From the NCBI GenBank assembly GCA_002104985.1, contig MCGO01000155.1, positions 1 through 64,000 of the forward strand: a DNA stretch of 64,000 nucleotides, given 5' to 3'. Made by a program: the position numbers and the translations under genes. The notes below the pieces were generated by a model. That model had not been told where the DNA came from, ran no database searches, and saw nothing but the letters and a program-made list of their open reading frames with translations. Source of the stretch: Rhizoclosmatium globosum (Eukaryota > Chytridiomycota > Chytridiomycetes > Chytridiales > Chytriomycetaceae). Shown piece by piece: positions 59,381 to 64,000 of the stretch (position 1 is the first letter of the stretch; each line of letters begins with the position of its first letter).

Positions 59381-61243
59381 ATGACTACTTCTCACATCAT
59401 CACCTCACTTGAAGTAGCCCTCCATTCACATCAACAAATACCCGCATCAAACACTCACGAGTAAGTACTCAATTCCTGCCTACCTGCCCCAGCCTAACCA
59501 ATCTCAACAGGCTCAATGCATCCGCCAAATCCATCAACGCCCTCTTCCACTCTCTCTTGTCCCACATTCGCAACGCACAAAAAGATGCCCTGAATTCAAT
59601 CAAGTCTCTACCGCCTCAGAACGCCGAGTCGCTTCTTCTCCACCAAGTACGTCCATAACACTCCTACATTGGACTTGCGCTTGCTCTTCTTCAGAGTGTT
59701 TCTGTGTGTAGCGAACTGTGACAGAGTTATGCGCGAGAAATCCAAAATGAGTGTGAACAAGGGCGTGTTTTGACATCTCGAGTTGCAGTGTAGGCATTCG
59801 GAAGTAGATGGATGTATCGAGAGATTCATTCTCTTAATGATATCTGCTTTTTCTCAAGTGTATTATTGGTTGGGGGTCGTTTAGTTGTGTTTGTCTAGTT
59901 GCAGTATTTTGAGTGAGATACAGGAGCTTTTGAGTGACACTATATAGCTTGCTCCATGAAGAATTCTATTGGATGAGTACGAATACTTGGCTCGCGTCGT
60001 TTTAGTTGTTTTATTGTGTGGAAGTAAGGGGTCTTTTTTCAGCAATGGCGTTATGGATTGGAGCATTTGAGCGAAATACGGGCTGTTATGAAGGTTACAT
60101 GTGAGGAAGTTCACGTGGACTAGCGATTTGGTGAAATTGAGAGCGTCTGCCCTATTACCATACTAGTCAATCATTGTCGAGAAGTTTCTTTTGGGTGACT
60201 TGAAAAAAAGCGAGCGTTGAGTTATCAGGAAATCTTAAAAAAAATCGCGACTGAAGTCAGCGTCCAGCATTTTCAAACCCCTCCCAAAAGCCCTCACGAT
60301 GTTTCATATGCGATATTCTCTCTCTAAAAAAAAACCGCGTTTCCTTCTTCTCCACCCCCAGGAAATCAAAACCCTCACTCGAAAAAAGGAATCCATCCAA
60401 GCACAACTCTCCCTCTACAAAGATACCCTTACCCATGTCCATGCGACCCTCCAAACACAGCTCTCCGCGTCATCACGTCTCCGCTCCCGCTCTGTCCTTG
60501 ACGAAAACCACCTCGTGTCCATTGAAGAGATTGTGAGGGACCATATGCGGAGTAGCACCGTCCGGGATATGTTCAAGTCTGCTGCTACAACTGCGCCAGA
60601 CGCTGTTTCGGGAGTACAAATAAGTCGACAGGGTGACCAGATGGATGGTGTACAATTTGGATTGAATGGAGGGCATGGCGATAATGACGATGTCGATGAC
60701 GACGAAGATGATGACGATGACAGTGACTTGGATGATGATGATTTGGATATGGATGAAGGCGCGTTAGTGGCTGCAAGGCTTGTTGCTGCGAAGGCTGGGT
60801 CTGTGCCTGTGAGTACCGCTGTTAGTGTTGTAGGGACTCCGGCGGGGATGATTGATTTGACTGGAGAGGATGACGCGGGAGGAGAAGTTGCTGGGGATTC
60901 TTCGGTGGGAGTAGGAGGGGCAGTTGGGTTTTTGGATGATTTCATGTTAGGGATGCAGCCTGGGGTGGTGGGAACAGGGCAAGGAGAAGTGGATTTCGGA
61001 ACCTTGATTGGAAGCTTTGATTTCTCGGGGTTGGGTGGGAGTGGCGGTGCTGATGGTGGGTTATTACTCGGAGGGTTGGATTACTTGGGTGGGTTAGGCG
61101 CTGCCGGAGCTTCGGCAACGAGTTCATCTGTTGGAGGTACGCCGGGTTCTCTTGGAGTTGCGGCTGGTGGAGCAACTGGTACACCTAGCAATCCGATAGT
61201 TGTGGACGACGAAGAAGAAGGGCTTGGATATGATGATTTCTGA
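59381..61243 (+). CDS. Coiled-coil protein with acidic and Gly-rich tail
   Basis: Three exons, 59381-59460, 59511-59646 and 60362-61243 (365 residues, phases agree). The N-terminal 150 residues are helical (HERLNASAKSINALFHSLLSH; EIKTLTRKKESIQAQLSLYKDTL), like small Mediator-type subunits. A run of more than 15 Asp/Glu follows, then a Gly/Ser/Ala-rich region and an acidic end (VVDDEEEGLGYDDF). The layout suggests a nuclear or transcription-related protein, but no family was recognised firmly. The second intron (59647-60361, 715 nt) is many times longer than any other in the window. Confidence 0.55.
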
Positions 61244-61270
61244 TGAAGATGATGATTAAAGTTGGAAAAA

Positions 61271-61401
61271 ACTTACATCAGCTATACGTCGCTACCGTGT
61301 CCAGCAGCTCCACGGGAGGCCAATTGCAAGATAGGAAAGTGTGTGGAATTGTTGTCCATTTGCTGAGATCCTCCGTAGTCATCTTCAGCCTGCCTCGAAG
61401 T
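61271..61401 (-). repeat. 131-bp terminal repeat, copy B
   Basis: On the minus strand this equals 47352-47482 with three substitutions. The coding frame, including [14 protein letters not shown] and the stop, is intact. It begins just 28 bp after the stop of the coiled-coil gene and is not joined to any recognisable upstream part of the giant gene. Confidence 0.9.
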
Positions 61402-61468
61402 AAAACAACTTCATAAATATTGTTCTTCAGAAAGGAGAAGTAATTAATATAATTTGGACGGTTTGTCG

Positions 61469-61714
61469 AGCTTCAACCCAAGTAGACGTACTCTGGGTGT
61501 TTGGCCATGCACCAAGCACGGCGAGCTGCATAGTACTTGAACGCCTGGAACTCATACTCACGAACTCCAAAATATGCAGCACCCAACGCATCCGCAGCCT
61601 TATCAAATGCGTTCATGTGATTCTGGGCAGCCGCGAGTGCGTTCCACAATGGAGTCCAACGGGAATCCAAGTATCCACTGTCCAAAGAAATAGCCCGACA
61701 GTCAGGAAGCTTTT
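61469..61714 (-). repeat. Duplicated 70-codon ORF segment, copy 2
   Basis: Second copy of the segment at 57836-58081, about 93% identical, with the frame preserved and four amino-acid changes (for example NHMNAF for NDMNAF). Homology ends abruptly at a T run (near 61711-61717), upstream of which no LRR remains are found. This suggests it was carried here without its parent gene. Confidence 0.65.
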
Positions 61715-61768
61715 TTTGAATAATGGAGCAAACTATGTATTACTTTATGGAATTATTGCTATAACCAA

Positions 61769-62245
61769 TTAATGGCTGCAGCTACAGCCAACATGAATCA
61801 CCCCAGAAGATGTGTGGGTTGGGTCCATTGGATCTCCCTTAACACCAAACTTTCGCAACACGGCAATGCACTGCACCGCAACCGCCTTCCCAGTCGCTGC
61901 ATAATAGAGAGGACCATCTCCATCCTCATCCGTCAAATACAAATCACAACCGCGTTCACATAAAATCTGAACAGCTTCAGCTTGCACATCACCCGCCATA
62001 CAGGCAAATAAAAGCGCCGTAGAACCATCAGATGATCGTGCGTTCACGTCGGCATGGAACTTATCAATTAGAAGGCGGAGAATTTCAGGGTGTCCTGTAG
62101 CAACGTGAATGGCCTGGGAGCCAGTGCGGGGGATAAGTGGCGTTGAGATCAGGGTCGGGTTTGCGGTCAGGAGATTTGATACGAGCACAATGTCGTTGGC
62201 TTGGATAGCTGCGAGCAGAGAAAGTGCGGGCTCTTGGTTGTGCAT
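61769..62245 (-). CDS. Small ankyrin-repeat protein
   Basis: Single-exon, 158 residues, start at 62245 (MHNQEPALSLLAAIQ). At least three ankyrin repeats are visible: GSQAIHVATGHPEILRLLID, DGSTALLFACMAGDVQAEAVQIL, and DGDGPLYYAATGKAVAVQCIAVL, with the typical G-x-T/Q-x-L/I-H/F-x-A and the DVNARSSDG turn. It has no signal peptide or other domain. It is likely a protein-interaction adaptor; the partner is unknown. The C terminus CSCSH is abrupt, so a further exon cannot be excluded. Confidence 0.75.
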   Translation of the reverse strand: MHNQEPALSLLAAIQANDIVLVSNLLTANPTLISTPLIPRTGSQAIHVATGHPEILRLLIDKFHADVNARSSDGSTALLFACMAGDVQAEAVQILCERGCDLYLTDEDGDGPLYYAATGKAVAVQCIAVLRKFGVKGDPMDPTHTSSGVIHVGCSCSH

Positions 62246-63314
62246 TGGAGTTTTTTTGGGGGGAAAGAGATTCCAAGATTTCCCAGAAGATTTCCGATAT
62301 TTACTATTCTTTTCCCAAATTAAGACAATTAAACATGGTTTTTTTCTTTGCTAAACTTAACCACAATATGCGATGGCTCATTCGCTCATTGCCAAACAGT
62401 ACACTCTCGCATTTAAAGAACGCATTTAAAACAGAATACACAAATTGAGAAGAGTTCCTTGTTTGAAGAAGAGGAGAAAAAGTTCGGACACACAGTAAAT
62501 TTCTATCGCCATTACCTTGATGCTGTATATCTTGTTCGATGTGATGCCTGATGCGCCTCAGGCGGAGAGTGGCTTCTGCGATGCACAGTAACCAAATGCG
62601 CCTCAGGCGAAACTTGTGTGTGTGTGTTGCAGCTGGCCCAATGGAGTCACATTGCGACTGAGAAATGCAGCATCCCAAGGTAGTTGGCGAGAGAAAACGT
62701 GGCAACTCACATTGTTTATTGTCCTCCATCGTGCCCAGTACAGTCAGTAGGTCTATCTTACCTCTTGACATGTCTTATCAACTAATATCTCGACACAGGT
62801 CACTGTCAGTCTGCCATGAACAATCCTTCCCAAATACTGCCTCCGCTCCATTCTCAGTTCTTTTGTAGCATTTGCAATCCATAAATTCCTCGTCCTCAGG
62901 AGTAGGTACACTCTTTGTCATAAGCAACCTTTCTTTAATCTATGCTATTACATTGCTTAGATTTGAAGTACAATACGCTGCAGCCTGTTTAAGCTATCGG
63001 AAAGAAGGGAGGAGAGCGATAAAGACTCTTTCTGCCGAAAGGGGTGATTCTAACTCCCATTTTCCTATCAACAACTCTGGTGAGTCGTCGCATTCTTGGA
63101 TCCTCGCCTTTCTCTCCCCTTCAGTCCTCTTCCGTCTTTCCGTTGCTATGGGTGCAACATGTGAATGGAGTTCGAATGCTTTCAGAAGCGTATTCCTTAG
63201 ACTGAATACAGTTTGGAAGTGAATGAGGGATCAATACGTACTGATTGCATTCCCTGCTTCATATATGAGCTCTTGTCCTTTCCTCCTTCATGTATCAACG
63301 ATTAACAAAATACA
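62246..63314. other. Intergenic region, no supported gene
   Basis: About 1.07 kb. Two copies of a short hairpin-forming motif (CGCCTCAGGCG, near 62550 and 62595) are present. Plus-strand open frames near 62872-63222 have low protein character and no homology that I recognise. The last 60 bases are pyrimidine-rich before the ATG at 63315. Confidence 0.4.
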
Positions 63315-64000
63315 ATGAACAGAAATGACAAGACTGCAGCATCCACCGCCTCCGCCCGAACCTCCTCCTCCAGTCGACGTGGTCAGTATTTTCTAGCTGT
63401 AATCTGTATAGCTGAGCTAAATGATTCTGTAGTCAAAAATCATGATACTATTCGCAGACCATTACACAGTGGAGGATCAACAACTCAACTGTTTGTCGTA
63501 CTTTTCCATGGGTGGGGATCCACTTGCTACAGACAAAATCAACCACCTGTCTGCTGAACTCAGCCACTTGGAGTCACAGAATCCAAATAGTCCCAACGAG
63601 TACCTCGAGGCTGTTTCCACGTGTATTGGGTACAAAGTTCCATCAGCGTCACACATCAAGAAAGTCTTTGATGCCGTAACTCTGGCGAAATCCTCCGGAC
63701 TCCAAGTTTCTGGAGTTCATACTATGGCTCAGTGCTCTCTGGGTACTCTCTTTGGTTTCCATCAGGACTCGTTCACAGGTTCTTTCATTCACTCATCAAT
63801 GCAAGCTGTTTGTGATGCCTCTGGGATATGCGTGTTGGAGTTGTCATTACCTAATGGTCAGCCTGACCCAGAATATGCAGCAAAGGTAATTTTTTGTGTT
63901 TAGCTTGTTCCTGACAGATTTTTCATTGATTACTGACTGTTTCTTGGTTTAGTTTGATCTAGCAAAGAGAGACAAGTTGTATATGATTGTCGTCACCTCA
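63315..64000 (+). CDS. Unrecognised protein, 3' partial
   Basis: Exons 63315-63381 and 63458-63885, then an exon from 63953 running off the window. The Ser/Thr/Ala-rich N terminus (MNRNDKTAASTASARTSSSS) is followed by an ordered-looking region: HYTVEDQQLNCLSYFSMGG, EYLEAVSTCIGYKVPSASHI, GVHTMAQCSLGTLFGFHQD, AKRDKLYMIVV. Splicing with the acceptor at 63457 keeps one frame; a nearer acceptor (63432) would not. No domain was recognised. No signal peptide is visible. Confidence 0.55.

Noticed and set aside
62872..63222. 116-codon plus-strand ORF
   Set aside because: No homology, no clear promoter or splice context, and composition typical of non-coding sequence; left as intergenic.
1..64000. tRNA, rRNA and CRISPR arrays
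   Set aside because: No cloverleaf with conserved A/B boxes, no rRNA core sequence and no regularly spaced direct repeats were recognised by eye; a tRNAscan or Infernal run would be needed to exclude small RNAs.

Overview
The window looks like nuclear DNA of a fungus, most likely a zoosporic (chytrid) lineage. Genes are dense, on both strands, and broken by many short introns (mostly 40-120 nt, a few apparently 35-44 nt). The gene set fits that guess: a TKL kinase, the remains of a GABA-B-like class C receptor, TPR-GT61 glycosyltransferases, an MAPEG protein and a TMEM70-like mitochondrial protein. The organism call is inference; no rRNA, tRNA or CRISPR array was recognised. All exon models come from reading splice sites and phases by eye.

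1-16 kb: a left-truncated double basic-secretory-protein peptidase, a TKL kinase with a repetitive C-terminal domain, a TrmB-type tRNA methyltransferase carrying a TRM13-type CCCH zinc finger, a decayed class C GPCR pseudogene, a membrane-anchored START protein, a small cysteine-rich GPI-like protein, two tandem MFS transporters and a SnoaL-like protein.

16-35 kb: family expansions. Three TPR-GT61 secretory glycosyltransferases and one TPR-only secreted protein surround a tandem pair of DUF885 metallopeptidase-like genes. Next come an amino-acid-permease-like gene with a very long tail and a 5'-truncated copy of it.

35-55 kb: the most unusual region. A 21-exon plus-strand gene (35153-47471) encodes about 3,750 residues: two ubiquitin-like domains near the N terminus, two C2H2-like fingers, and a C-terminal part resembling TnpB/Fanzor nucleases (DPG motif, a VTEIGST segment, a cysteine cluster ending in RD). 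It is interrupted by one in-frame TGA. Converging on it from the minus strand is a second nuclease-like gene (48805-54741, about 1,820 residues) with clearer Fanzor/TnpB features (DKGIITPF, VDEFKST, a CC...CHHC zinc ribbon, WDRDRNAARN). A P450 gene cut off just after its I-helix lies between them. The last 131 bp of the giant gene recur at 61.3 kb (about 98% identical) and, more diverged, at 26.9 kb, which marks a mobile or duplicated 3' end.

55-64 kb: a transposase DNA-binding relic, an MAPEG gene, an LRR relic with a duplicated 70-codon ORF, a TMEM70-like gene, a coiled-coil acidic protein, an ankyrin protein, and the start of an unrecognised gene running off the right edge.
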